Below are positions 1 to 7,998 of a DNA stretch of 64,000 nucleotides, piece by piece. Within the stretch, counting starts at the first letter, position 1. Every line of letters starts with the position of its first letter. This stretch comes from JBMNMS01 sp050953445 (GTDB taxonomy: Bacteria; Bacillota; Clostridia; Peptostreptococcales; Anaerovoracaceae). The notes below the pieces were generated by a model. That model did not search any database. It saw nothing but the letters and a program-made list of their open reading frames with translations, and had not been told where the DNA came from. The stretch is from contig JBMNMS010000001.1 of assembly GCA_050953445.1 (NCBI GenBank), forward strand, positions 806,001-870,000, read 5' to 3'. Made by a program: the position numbers and the translations under genes.

Positions 1-1
1 C

Positions 2-208
2 GCTGGCCAAATCCTATTGCGACTATTATCCAGCAAAGGGAAAGAAAGAAAGGTGCTTTTAGCCCATATGAGCCGAGAAAACAATTTTCCGGCTATGGCA
101 TATCAAACGGTAAAGAATATATTAGAGGAAGGTAATTACTATATCGGTAAGCATCTTGAACTGTCAATGATTGTCAGGGATGAGATTAGCGGAATCTTTC
201 AGACATAA
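2..208 (+). CDS. walJ: 3' end of WalJ/YycJ-type metallo-beta-lactamase-fold hydrolase (partial)
   Basis: Only the last 68 codons are present; the reading frame is open to the left edge, so the gene starts outside the window. The tail contains LAHMSRENNFP followed by AYQTVKNILEE, a pattern I associate with the C-terminus of the YycJ/WalJ family, cytoplasmic MBL-fold proteins linked to cell-wall and division control. The metal-binding HxHxDH motif would lie upstream and cannot be seen. The neighbours support the call: htrA and rlmH follow immediately, which is the conserved walJ-htrA-rlmH order of Firmicutes. The TTG at 17 is an internal codon, not a start. Confidence 0.75.
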   Translation, partial: AGQILLRLLSSKGKERKVLLAHMSRENNFPAMAYQTVKNILEEGNYYIGKHLELSMIVRDEISGIFQT

Positions 209-235
209 AGTCTAAATTGGTTAGAGGTGAAAAGG

Positions 236-1483
236 ATGTATAAAGACGATAAAAATGATAGGGGATATTATGAAAACCGTACATGGTTTGAAAGAACATT
301 CGAGCCAAAAAGTGGAGGTAATGGAAGTAATCAAGCCTCTGATTTTCATAGCCCCAAGCCCCAAAAAGGAAAGATAGGAAAAAAGATCCTTCTTTTTATG
401 GGGATATTAGTCATATCTCTGGGAGCGGGTTTCGGCGGGGGAATTCTGGCATCGGATTATACTGGGGGGAGCAGTCCTGCTAATACTCAACAAGTGATCA
501 TTAATCCCGCCGATGAAATAGGAATAGGTGAGGCTGTAGCGGCAAAGGTTATACCTTCGGTAGTGGGAATAAGCACAACCAGAGAACAGATAAGGCAAAG
601 CTGGGGAGGAATTTATACTCAAGAAATTCCACAGGGGGTGGGAACCGGTTTCATCGTAGATGAAAAGGGCTATATTCTTACCAATTCCCATGTGGTCAGC
701 GATGGTCAGGCAAAAACTATAACGGTGCAGTTGACAGATGGCAGGGAGGAATATGGGACCGTACTTTGGAGTGATGCTACATTAGATCTGGCTATTGTTA
801 AAATTAAGGCTCAGGATTTGATAGCCGCCGAACTTGGGGATTCTGATACCGTTAAAATCGGATCTTATGCAGCCGCCATAGGAAACCCTCTGGGAATGGA
901 GTTTGACAGGACCGTTACACAGGGAGGTATAAGCGGTCTAAACAGGACTATTACGGTAGCCAGCGGCAATGGTTTTCAAGGCGTCACCATGGAAGGGCTT
1001 ATACAGACTGATGCTGCCATCAATTCAGGGAATAGTGGAGGCCCCCTTTTAAACAATAAGGGCCAGGTTATAGGGATTAATACGGCTAAGGCTTCAATAG
1101 GGGAAGGTATGGGGTTTGCCATCCCCATTAACGTAGCCAAAACCATTGTGGAACAGGTTAGCAAAACAGGAACTTTTTCAAAGGCCTATATTGGAATAAG
1201 AGGGGCAGATGTGGAGAATGCCGCCGCCTATTACAGGTTTTTACCAAAGGAAACTCTTGGTGTTGAAACAGGGGCATATGTGGTGGAGATTACCCCCAAC
1301 TCACCTGCTGCTGCAGGTGGATTAGCCGAGGGGGATGTGATAGTGGCTTTAGATGGGAAAAGGATTAAAGGCATCAATCATCTTACCAAAATGCTCTATG
1401 ATTATAAGCCGGGGGACAAGGTGAAGCTTACCATAGTACGGGATAAGGTCGAACTCGATGTTGAAATTGAATTAGCAGGGTGA
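236..1483 (+). CDS. htrA: HtrA/DegP-family membrane-anchored serine protease
   Basis: Surface quality-control protease of 415 residues. The order is a short cytoplasmic tail, one membrane segment at about residues 48-72, a trypsin-like domain with the triad His152 (TNSHVV), Asp184 (LDLAIV) and Ser267 (GNSGGPL), then one PDZ domain at about 310-415. The length is normal for Gram-positive HtrA/YyxA. I start at ATG 236 because GAGGTGA at 224-230 sits five bases before it; a GTG at 227 would bury that site. It lies 27 bases after walJ and 10 before rlmH, so the three are probably co-transcribed. In other Firmicutes such proteases belong to cell-envelope stress regulons; no operator was identified here. 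Confidence 0.93.
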   Translation: MYKDDKNDRGYYENRTWFERTFEPKSGGNGSNQASDFHSPKPQKGKIGKKILLFMGILVISLGAGFGGGILASDYTGGSSPANTQQVIINPADEIGIGEAVAAKVIPSVVGISTTREQIRQSWGGIYTQEIPQGVGTGFIVDEKGYILTNSHVVSDGQAKTITVQLTDGREEYGTVLWSDATLDLAIVKIKAQDLIAAELGDSDTVKIGSYAAAIGNPLGMEFDRTVTQGGISGLNRTITVASGNGFQGVTMEGLIQTDAAINSGNSGGPLLNNKGQVIGINTAKASIGEGMGFAIPINVAKTIVEQVSKTGTFSKAYIGIRGADVENAAAYYRFLPKETLGVETGAYVVEITPNSPAAAGGLAEGDVIVALDGKRIKGINHLTKMLYDYKPGDKVKLTIVRDKVELDVEIELAG

Positions 1484-1493
1484 TCCATTAAAT

Positions 1494-1973
1494 ATGAATA
1501 TCACTATATTATGTATAGGAAAACTAAAAGAAGATTATTGGACCGGAGCGCTTAAGGAATATGGTAAGCGGCTTAGTTCCTATTGCAATTTCCATGTGGA
1601 AGAACTAAAGGAGGAAAGGTTGCCGGAAGGGGCATCTCCAGCGGAGGAAAAAGCGGTTATAGAAAAGGAGGGAAACGCCCTTATTCGGAAAATAGCCAAA
1701 GGATCCCATGTAGTAACACTTGACATTAAAGGAAAAAGTCTTTCCTCAGAGGAATTCTCTTCTTATATCGGTACCTTAGGTGTGGAGGGTAAAAGTCATA
1801 TCACATTTATCATTGGAGGATCCCTTGGACTTTCCAGTGAGGTTTTGGAGAGGGCAGATTTTTGCCTGTCTTTTTCACCAATGACCTTTCCTCATCAAAT
1901 GATTCGCATAATTTTAGCTGAACAGGTGTACAGAGCTTTTAAAATTCTCAAAAACGAAAGCTATCATAAATAG
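1494..1973 (+). CDS. rlmH: 23S rRNA (pseudouridine1915-N3)-methyltransferase RlmH
   Basis: SPOUT-class methyltransferase that modifies pseudouridine 1915 in helix 69 of 23S rRNA on assembled ribosomes, using S-adenosylmethionine. The 159-residue length matches the family. Family signatures are visible: FIIGGSLGLS in the cofactor-binding knot and SPMTFPHQMIRIILAEQ near the C-terminus. Its ribosome site overlaps the end of htrA (AGGGTGATC), suggesting translational coupling. The walJ-htrA-rlmH order is conserved in Firmicutes. No terminator was seen after it; the next gene has its own promoter. Confidence 0.96.
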   Translation: MNITILCIGKLKEDYWTGALKEYGKRLSSYCNFHVEELKEERLPEGASPAEEKAVIEKEGNALIRKIAKGSHVVTLDIKGKSLSSEEFSSYIGTLGVEGKSHITFIIGGSLGLSSEVLERADFCLSFSPMTFPHQMIRIILAEQVYRAFKILKNESYHK

Positions 1974-2026
1974 CAATATATATAAAACTTATGCTCAAAA
2001 GGTGTAAAATGTTCTGTAAATACATA

Positions 2027-2055
2027 TTGAAATATGAAAGACAAGTTGGTACAAT
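2027..2055 (+). promoter_or_regulatory. SigA-type promoter for the NhaD-like antiporter
   Basis: TTGAAA at 2027-2032 and TACAAT at 2050-2055 are separated by exactly 17 bases. It lies in the 105-base gap after rlmH and about 80 bases before the antiporter start. Confidence 0.7.
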
Positions 2056-2138
2056 AGGTTCAGTGCCTGGATATTTTTTTGACAAGGGGCATAAAAGTTC
2101 CGGCGTGTAATCATTTTATGAAAGGAAAGGATAAAATT

Positions 2139-3590
2139 ATGAAAAGAAGAAGCGGCCTTAATATTTGCATGCTTACTTTGCTGCTTATTTTAACCAGCAG
2201 TATTTTTGTTTTTGCAAATCCTGAAGGCGAAGCCCATAATTTAGGTGAAAGGCTTCCAATATGGAGCGTACTTCCCTTTGTGGGAATGTTGCTATCGATC
2301 GCAATAGTACCTCTTGTTAAGGGGGAATGGTGGGAACGCAATTTGTTAAAGGTTTCAATTTTTTGGTCTCTTACATTTCTAGTACCCTTTGCCATATTCT
2401 TTAGCCCCGGAGAATCGCTTTATCAGGTGTTGGAGATCGTCCTTTTGGATTATCTGCCGTTTATAGTATTGTTATTCGGACTATTTGTCGTTTCGGGAGG
2501 TATTGTTCTGAGGGGATCCCTTGCCGGTACTCCGAAGGTGAATGTAGTAATACTTACAATCGGTACACTGTTGTCAAGCTGGATAGGAACTACCGGTGCC
2601 AGTATGCTACTTATAAGACCTATAATCAGAGCAAACCAGTGGAGAGAGAAAAAAGCCCACATAATCATCTTCTTTATTTTCCTGGTATCCAATATTGGCG
2701 GATGTTTGACTCCTATCGGAGATCCTCCTTTATTCTTAGGATTCTTGAGACACGTACCTTTCTTCTGGACTTTGAGGCTCTTACCTCTTATGCTGTTTAA
2801 TGCTGTAATATTGATGATAGTGTTCTTCATCATGGATATGAGAAACTATAAGAGGGAAATAGCTGCCGGAAGAAGCCCTGTTAAAGAAGGTGCAAAAAAT
2901 GAAAAGCTTAGGGTGGAAGGAACTATAAACTTCATTTTCGTTCTGATGATAGTAGGGGCTGTAATATTAAGTGGATTCCTTGCTAAGATGCCTGCACTTT
3001 TAGATTCTGCAGGAAACCCCATGGGCGTAACTATTTATGGAGTTACACTGGGATGGAACAGCATTATTCAGATGGCAATAATTCTGTTTGCCGCTTTCCT
3101 TTCAATGAAATTTACCAGCAAGAAAACAAGGGAAGACAATTTCTTTACATATGGCCCTATCAAAGAGGTTGCAGAACTTTTCATAGGAATATTCCTGACT
3201 ATGATTCCAGCCCTTGCACTTCTTGGAGCACATGGATCCAGCTTAGGACTTGAAAAGCCCTCTCAGTTCTTCTGGGCGACGGGGTTACTTTCCTCCTTCC
3301 TGGATAATGCACCTACTTATCTGGTATTCATGACCACTGCAGGTTCCCTTGGAGCAACTGCCGGTCTTGCAACCACAGTCGGTGTAATAGCGCCGAAGAT
3401 ATTGGTTGCGGTATCAGCAGGTGCGGTATTCATGGGTGCCAACACCTATATAGGCAATGCACCTAACTTTATGGTTCGCTCCATTGCAGAAGAAAACAAG
3501 ATTAAAATGCCCAGCTTCTTCGGTTACATGGGATGGTCAATATTGTTTTTGATTCCTCTCTTCGTACTGAATACGCTGATATTCTTCTAG
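2139..3590 (+). CDS. nhaD: NhaD-type Na+/H+ antiporter (ion transporter superfamily)
   Basis: Polytopic membrane protein of 483 residues with about 12 hydrophobic segments. It contains signatures of the NhaD branch of the ion transporter superfamily: SNIGGCLTPIGDPP in the middle and a second half with SSFLDNAPTY and GNAPNFMVRSIAEE. It would exchange Na+ for protons to maintain pH and sodium balance. The start is taken at ATG 2139 because AAAGGAAAGGAT precedes it; an earlier GTG/TTG-type start at 2079 has no ribosome site. The first 26 residues resemble a signal peptide or first membrane helix ending FVFA. It is monocistronic between its own promoter and a convergent terminator. Specificity cannot be proven from sequence; arsenite or citrate carriers are related. 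Confidence 0.82.
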   Translation: MKRRSGLNICMLTLLLILTSSIFVFANPEGEAHNLGERLPIWSVLPFVGMLLSIAIVPLVKGEWWERNLLKVSIFWSLTFLVPFAIFFSPGESLYQVLEIVLLDYLPFIVLLFGLFVVSGGIVLRGSLAGTPKVNVVILTIGTLLSSWIGTTGASMLLIRPIIRANQWREKKAHIIIFFIFLVSNIGGCLTPIGDPPLFLGFLRHVPFFWTLRLLPLMLFNAVILMIVFFIMDMRNYKREIAAGRSPVKEGAKNEKLRVEGTINFIFVLMIVGAVILSGFLAKMPALLDSAGNPMGVTIYGVTLGWNSIIQMAIILFAAFLSMKFTSKKTREDNFFTYGPIKEVAELFIGIFLTMIPALALLGAHGSSLGLEKPSQFFWATGLLSSFLDNAPTYLVFMTTAGSLGATAGLATTVGVIAPKILVAVSAGAVFMGANTYIGNAPNFMVRSIAEENKIKMPSFFGYMGWSILFLIPLFVLNTLIFF

Positions 3591-3623
3591 CAGGAAAGTG
3601 TCAATTAAATAGTATCTAATACA

Positions 3624-3651
3624 AAAATGCCGGCGTATTTGCCGGCATTTT
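3624..3651. terminator. Bidirectional terminator between nhaD and hydF
   Basis: Perfect 11-bp inverted repeat AAAATGCCGGC / GCCGGCATTTT with a six-base loop. It has A and T runs on both sides and lies between the convergent stops of nhaD (3590) and hydF (3658). Confidence 0.88.
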
Positions 3652-3657
3652 ACTATG

Positions 3658-4851
3658 TTAATAGTTTATGTTTTCCGATACTCCCATCAAATGAGCCAGC
3701 GTAAGGCCGTAGTTGGACATGGGAACCGATTGAGACTTTGCTCGTGCAGCCCTTGCCAGCACATATTTTCGATTGAACATGCAGGCACCGCAGTGGATGA
3801 TGAGGTCGTATTTTGAAAGGTCCTCTGGAAAGTCTGTTCCACTGACCATATCTATGGAAAGGCCCTTCCCATACCTTTTCCGCAACATCATGGGAATTTT
3901 GACTCTCCCTATATCCTCGGTCAGAGGAGCATGGGTACAGGCTTCGGCTATGAGCACATGTGAATTTTCTGTAAGTCGATCCAGGTTCTCAGATCCCTCC
4001 AGGAAAAATTCCAAATCTCCCTTGTAGGCCGCAAATAATACGGAAAAGGAGGTAAGCTTGCTTTCCGGCGGCTTAATATCGTAAACGGTACGAAAGGCCT
4101 GTGAGTCCGTAATAATCAGCACCGGAGGTTTGGATAAGGCGGATAGAGCCTGCTCTAACTTATCCAGGGTACAGCTTATGGGTATACACTTCTTGTCAAG
4201 GAGCTCTCGAATCGTTTGGACCTGTGGAAGTATGAGCCGGCCCTTAGGCGCTTGTATGTCCTGAGGCATGACCAGGAGAACAATATCCCCTTCTCCGCAA
4301 AGCCCTCCGGTTATGCTTTCTGATTCAAAATCGTCGGGAAGACTTCGGATTATCTGTTCCCTTATCTTGTCCATTCCCTTTTTCTCTTTTGCGCTAACCA
4401 CCAAAGGTTTAACTCCGCTTTTTTCCTTGATAAGGGCTTGCAAAGCTTCCGGTTCCCGTAAAAGGTCTCCTTTATTTATCACTGCTAAAAAGGGGGTGTT
4501 TCTTTTCTTAAACTCCTCCAGCCACTCTAATTCTTTGTCTATCTCTCCATCTGTGAATACAAGTATAGCAAAATCTGTCTTATCCAGGGCTTTAACAGTC
4601 TGCTCCACCCTCATCTCGCCTAACCGACCTTCATCATCGAACCCGGGAGTATCTATAAATACGCACGGCCCTATACCATGAATCTCCATGGCCTTGTAGA
4701 CCGGATCAGTGGTGGTACCGGCTACATCAGAAATGAGGGCGATGTTCTGGTTGGTGAGGGCATTTATTAAAGATGATTTCCCGCTATTTCTTTTTCCAAA
4801 GATACCTATGTGTAGTCGGTTTGCCCTTGGAGTTTCATTTAAAGATGACAT
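3658..4851 (-). CDS. hydF: [FeFe]-hydrogenase H-cluster maturation GTPase HydF
   Basis: Scaffold GTPase on which HydE and HydG assemble the 2Fe precursor that is transferred to the hydrogenase. 397 residues, normal length. The N-terminal GTPase has P-loop GKRNSGKS (residues 19-26), DTPG (67-70) and NKGD (126-129). The C-terminal cluster domain has Cys305-x-His307 and His353-Cys354-x2-Cys357, the HydF cluster-binding pattern. The start is ATG 4851, preceded by AAGGAGGAAG; an upstream in-frame TTG at 4872 would overlap that site. It is the last gene of the minus-strand operon, 27 bases after hydG, and runs into the bidirectional terminator. Confidence 0.95.
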   Translation of the reverse strand: MSSLNETPRANRLHIGIFGKRNSGKSSLINALTNQNIALISDVAGTTTDPVYKAMEIHGIGPCVFIDTPGFDDEGRLGEMRVEQTVKALDKTDFAILVFTDGEIDKELEWLEEFKKRNTPFLAVINKGDLLREPEALQALIKEKSGVKPLVVSAKEKKGMDKIREQIIRSLPDDFESESITGGLCGEGDIVLLVMPQDIQAPKGRLILPQVQTIRELLDKKCIPISCTLDKLEQALSALSKPPVLIITDSQAFRTVYDIKPPESKLTSFSVLFAAYKGDLEFFLEGSENLDRLTENSHVLIAEACTHAPLTEDIGRVKIPMMLRKRYGKGLSIDMVSGTDFPEDLSKYDLIIHCGACMFNRKYVLARAARAKSQSVPMSNYGLTLAHLMGVSENINY

Positions 4852-4878
4852 AATATCTTCCTCCTTCGTCAATGTTGA

Positions 4879-6297
4879 TTAAAATCTGAAATCCCTTTGT
4901 CCTTCCTTCATTTCCTCCAAATGGTGGGCTGCCAGATTGCGCACTTTTTCGTTAGGGATTTGCGATAGCTTTTCCGCTATCATGTTTTCACCCAGTGCCT
5001 TTGTGTCATTCTTGGCGTAGTCTTCCAGGTATTCACTAAGGGTCATAAGGGCGTTGGGTAAGCAGCAATTGGCAATTTGACCGTTTTTAACAAGTGACAT
5101 AAATCGGTCTCCCGTCCGACCTTCTCTATAACAGGCTGTGCAAAAACTGGGGATATAGCCCAGGCTAAGAAGCCAGTTCACCACCTCTTCCAAAGTCCGA
5201 TTGTCGCTGACTTCGAACTGGGAGGAATCCTCCGCCTCATTTTCCTCTTCGGCGTATCCGCCTACGCTGGTTTTAGAGCCGCCACTGATTTGTGAGATTC
5301 CAACTGCCAAAGCTTTTTCCCGGCTTTCCTTGCTCTCTCTGGTGGAGACGATCATACCGGTATAAGGCACAGCAATTCGAAGGACGGCTATGATTTTTTC
5401 AAAAATCTCGTCGGAAATGGCATTGGTGAATTCATCTACATTGACGTTGTCAGCCGGTCTTATGCGAGGTACGCTAATTGTATGGGGCCCCACGCCCTTG
5501 GCTGCTTCCAGATGTTCAGCATGCATCAGCAACCCTACAAAATCGTATCGATATAGGTTCAGCCCAAACAATACACCAAGACCGACATCGTCTATGCCTC
5601 CATCCATGGCTCTATCCATAGCTTCTGTGTGATAGTTGTAATCGCTCTTTGGACCGGAGGGATGGAGTTTTTCATAGGTTTCCTTATGGTAGGTTTCCTG
5701 GAAGAGGATATATGTTCCTATGCCCGCATCTGCTAATTTTTTATAGTCCTCAACGGTGGTAGCTGCAATGTTTACGTTGACACGCCTTATGGCTCCATTC
5801 TTATGTTTGATGCTGTATATTGTATCTATCGATTCTAAAATGTATTCGATGGGACTGTATCTAGGATCTTCACCGGCTTCCAAGGCCAGTCGTTTATGCC
5901 CCATATCCTGAAGTGCAATTACCTCCTTTCGGATTTCATCCTGAGTCAGTTTTTTTCTTGCAATAGTTTTGTTTTGCATATTGTAAGGACAATAGACACA
6001 CCCATTGACACAGTAGTTTGAAAGATAGAGGGGAGCAAACATTACGATTCTATTCCCGTAAATCTTTTCCTTAATCTCCTTCGCCAGTTTAAACATTTTT
6101 TGATTCTCTTCCTCTAACTCACAGGCTAAAAGCACTGCAGCTTCTCGATGGGTAAGGCCCTTACAATCTTTAGCCCTCTCAATCAGGCTGCTGATGAGTT
6201 CCTTGTTCGTCTTGTTCTCCTCGGCATATTTAAGTGTGTCAAGGATTTCTTTGTGATCGATAAATTCTGTTGCCACGTTGGATTTTGGATTATACAT
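4879..6297 (-). CDS. hydG: [FeFe]-hydrogenase maturase HydG (radical SAM tyrosine lyase)
   Basis: Cleaves tyrosine to make the CO and cyanide ligands of the H-cluster as an Fe(CO)2(CN)-cysteine synthon. 472 residues, normal for HydG. The radical-SAM cluster is Cys96-x3-Cys100-x2-Cys103 (SNYCVNGCVYC). The second, C-terminal cluster motif is intact: Cys386-x2-Cys389-x22-Cys412. GGAGTG sits six bases before the ATG. It differs from the thiazole synthase ThiH by that C-terminal cysteine motif and by its hydE/hydF neighbours. It lies 88 bases downstream of hydE in the same operon. Confidence 0.97.
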   Translation of the reverse strand: MYNPKSNVATEFIDHKEILDTLKYAEENKTNKELISSLIERAKDCKGLTHREAAVLLACELEEENQKMFKLAKEIKEKIYGNRIVMFAPLYLSNYCVNGCVYCPYNMQNKTIARKKLTQDEIRKEVIALQDMGHKRLALEAGEDPRYSPIEYILESIDTIYSIKHKNGAIRRVNVNIAATTVEDYKKLADAGIGTYILFQETYHKETYEKLHPSGPKSDYNYHTEAMDRAMDGGIDDVGLGVLFGLNLYRYDFVGLLMHAEHLEAAKGVGPHTISVPRIRPADNVNVDEFTNAISDEIFEKIIAVLRIAVPYTGMIVSTRESKESREKALAVGISQISGGSKTSVGGYAEEENEAEDSSQFEVSDNRTLEEVVNWLLSLGYIPSFCTACYREGRTGDRFMSLVKNGQIANCCLPNALMTLSEYLEDYAKNDTKALGENMIAEKLSQIPNEKVRNLAAHHLEEMKEGQRDFRF

Positions 6298-6385
6298 TTT
6301 TTACACTCCTTTACTTTTCCGTCAGATTGATATCCATGTAAGGATTCTTCTTTCGGGGCAGCTTTGATATGGTTAAAAAGTTTGT

Positions 6386-7423
6386 TTAGTATCTGTAATC
6401 GCCGCGGTCTACGACGATTTCGTACCCAATTTTGGAAAGACGTTTCTTAAGTAGTTGGATTCCCTGGGCAGATTCCTCATCCGTACTTATCTTATTGTCA
6501 TATAGCATATATTTTTTTCGTACTGTTAGGGGCGACAGGTTGGGCATGACTACATTTGCACCGGCTAATATGCCCCTTTCCCGCCCATCCTCAGTTATTG
6601 TACCTACGGCGGTGGTTGCTGGAAGCAACACTCCCGGAATCATCAAGCGCAGTATGGCCACAAGAAACAGTGTCAAATCCAGGGAGCCGGGATCCCGGTG
6701 GCAGAATGGTGTGTCATGATGGGGCAGGAAAGGCCCTATTCCAATCATTTCCGGGGATAGTTGATTTATAAAGAACAAATCCTCTATTATTGTATCGATA
6801 GTCTGGAAAGGAGACCCTACCATGAAGCCCGTACCTACCTGAAAGCCTATCTCCTTTAAATCCCAAAGGCATCTCTTTCTGGATTTTAGAGTCAGTGATA
6901 AAGGATGAAGCCTTCTATAATGATCTTCGTCGGCTGTTTCGTGCCGCAGCAGGTATCTGTCCGCTCCACTGTCGAAATAATTTTGATAAATTTCTCTGGG
7001 CTTTTCCCCCAAGGACAGGGTCAGGGAGCAATCCGGCCAGCGGGATTTAATCTCCCCTATCAAATCCATCATTTTATCCTCATGGAAACCCGGATCTTCT
7101 CCTCCTTGAAGTACAAAAGTGCGGAAGCCTAATTCATACCCCTCCTGGCAACAGACCAAAATATCTTCGGGGGTAAGCCTGTATCGGGATGCTTTTTTGT
7201 TGCCGGACCTAATGCCGCAGTAATAGCAGTTATTCTTGCAGTAATTGCTAATTTCTATGAGGCCCCTTATATATATTCTGTTTCCAAACTGAGAAAGAGC
7301 CACTTCTCTTGCCTTTTTAAAAAGATATTCCGAAAGAGAGGGGGTTATGGAGCTTAATAATTTAAAAAACTCCTCTCTTGTGAGGATTTTTTCCTCATAT
7401 AGTTTATCTATCAGTGTTACCAT
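6386..7423 (-). CDS. hydE: [FeFe]-hydrogenase maturase HydE (radical SAM)
   Basis: Radical-SAM enzyme that acts after HydG in making the azadithiolate-bridged two-iron precursor. 345 residues, normal length. Cluster motif Cys62-x3-Cys66-x2-Cys69 (SNYCKNNCYYCG), followed by FVLQGGEDPG, typical of the BATS-domain HydE/BioB/PylB group. The hyd context separates it from PylB and BioB. ATG 7423 is preceded by AGGAGACA. It is 21 bases downstream of the TM1266-family gene and upstream of hydG in one operon. Confidence 0.95.
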   Translation of the reverse strand: MVTLIDKLYEEKILTREEFFKLLSSITPSLSEYLFKKAREVALSQFGNRIYIRGLIEISNYCKNNCYYCGIRSGNKKASRYRLTPEDILVCCQEGYELGFRTFVLQGGEDPGFHEDKMMDLIGEIKSRWPDCSLTLSLGEKPREIYQNYFDSGADRYLLRHETADEDHYRRLHPLSLTLKSRKRCLWDLKEIGFQVGTGFMVGSPFQTIDTIIEDLFFINQLSPEMIGIGPFLPHHDTPFCHRDPGSLDLTLFLVAILRLMIPGVLLPATTAVGTITEDGRERGILAGANVVMPNLSPLTVRKKYMLYDNKISTDEESAQGIQLLKKRLSKIGYEIVVDRGDYRY

Positions 7424-7444
7424 GAAATGTCTCCTCCATAAGTG

Positions 7445-7708
7445 TCACTCTCCATTTTCCTTTGGAAGTTTTGAGTACAAAGTCTTTGTGGCTACTCCAT
7501 GAATCATACCTAATTTACCTGAAAGGGCGCTTATGGCGGTAGAAGGGGCATCCATGGCCACGCAAATAAGGTTGATATCCTTTTTTGCATAGGGTACGCC
7601 CATGCGGCTGATAATATATTCTCTGTATTCATGAAGCAAATTGTTTATGCTTAGGACTGAATCCTTATCTTCCACTATAATTGATAGTAATGCGATACGC
7701 GTTTCCAT
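7445..7708 (-). CDS. TM1266-family putative iron-only hydrogenase system regulator
   Basis: Small 87-residue protein of the TM1266 family (ACT/NikR-C-like fold), typically encoded at the head of hydE operons in Clostridia and Thermotogae and annotated as a putative regulator of the [FeFe]-hydrogenase system. Visible features are METRIALLSIIVEDKDSV at the start and INLICVAMDAPSTAISALSGKLG in the second half, consistent with the beta-alpha-beta regulatory fold. No DNA-binding domain is visible, so its mode of action is unknown; it may sense a ligand. ATG 7708 has a strong GGAGGTG site. It is the first gene after the structured leader RNA. Confidence 0.85.
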   Translation of the reverse strand: METRIALLSIIVEDKDSVLSINNLLHEYREYIISRMGVPYAKKDINLICVAMDAPSTAISALSGKLGMIHGVATKTLYSKLPKENGE

Positions 7709-7724
7709 GGGTACACCTCCTACT

Positions 7725-7754
7725 GTTGACGCAGGGCATTATACCCTTGTCAAC
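7725..7754 (-). promoter_or_regulatory. Hairpin or operator just upstream of the hyd operon ribosome site
   Basis: Inverted repeat GTTGAC (7725-7730) / GTCAAC (7749-7754) with an inner AGGG/CCCT pair, making a ten-pair stem with a small internal loop. It lies between the leader terminator and the GGAGGTG of the first hyd gene. A TATAAT on the minus strand falls in its loop, but no good -35 is properly spaced. It could be an RNA element or a protein operator. Confidence 0.4.
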
Positions 7755-7758
7755 TAAC

Positions 7759-7791
7759 AAAAAAGCCTTATGCATCAAAAAGGCATAAGGC
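7759..7791 (-). terminator. Intrinsic terminator at the end of the hyd leader RNA
   Basis: On the minus strand GCCTTATGC and GCATAAGGC pair perfectly (9 bp) around a nine-base loop, followed directly by six T. It precedes the hyd operon, so it can act as an attenuator or as the end of an independent small RNA. Confidence 0.88.
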
Positions 7792-7937
7792 AAGCAAACA
7801 CAAAAATATCAGCTCTCAACTCTCACGCCTTCTTGGTTGGGACGAACCCTTCCAATGCAGTACGATATGGTTTCATTTTATAAATGGTTTCGGGTTTATC
7901 GGAAGAATGAAATTCACCTTACGATGCACCCTCATTC
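7759..7937 (-). ncRNA. Structured leader RNA upstream of the hyd operon (candidate riboswitch or small RNA)
   Basis: About 180 nt running from a recognisable promoter to an intrinsic terminator, with no open frame. Helices that can be drawn by eye, in transcript order: GUGCA-uc-GUA (plus coordinates 7929-7920) with UAC-UGCAU (7862-7855); inside it CGAUA (7901-7897) with UAUCG (7867-7863), capped by CAUUU/AAAUG; then a hairpin UUGG-aa-GGG / CCC-aa-CCAA (7855-7833); then the terminator. AAGGC before the terminator could pair with its 5' arm GCCUU, giving an antiterminator. I compared it from memory with SAM, TPP, FMN, cobalamin, lysine, glycine, M-box, guanidine, fluoride, THF, Moco, T-box, 6S and SRP RNAs and found no match. 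Confidence 0.6.
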
Positions 7938-7943
7938 ATATTA

Positions 7944-7972
7944 AGCATAGCACTTACAGGAAGAATATGCAA
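7944..7972 (-). promoter_or_regulatory. Promoter of the hyd leader RNA
   Basis: On the minus strand TTGCAT (7972-7967), a 17-base spacer, then TATGCT (7949-7944) with an extended -10 TG. The predicted RNA start is near 7937, just after the stop of the preceding nucleotidyltransferase gene. Confidence 0.55.
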
Positions 7973-7998
7973 TAGAAAATGATAAACTTTGTCCGTTC

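Noticed and set aside
17..208. Separate 63-residue gene starting at TTG 17
   Set aside because: The frame is open to the window edge and the sequence is the tail of a WalJ-type protein; it is a fragment, not a small gene.
2079..2138. Earlier start of the antiporter gene
   Set aside because: No ribosome site, and it lies only 23 bases after the -10 of the promoter; ATG 2139 gives a proper site and signal-like helix.
7738..7754. TTGACA and TATAAT on the minus strand before the hyd operon
   Set aside because: They are only four bases apart, so they cannot act together as a SigA promoter; they are better explained as part of the hairpin.
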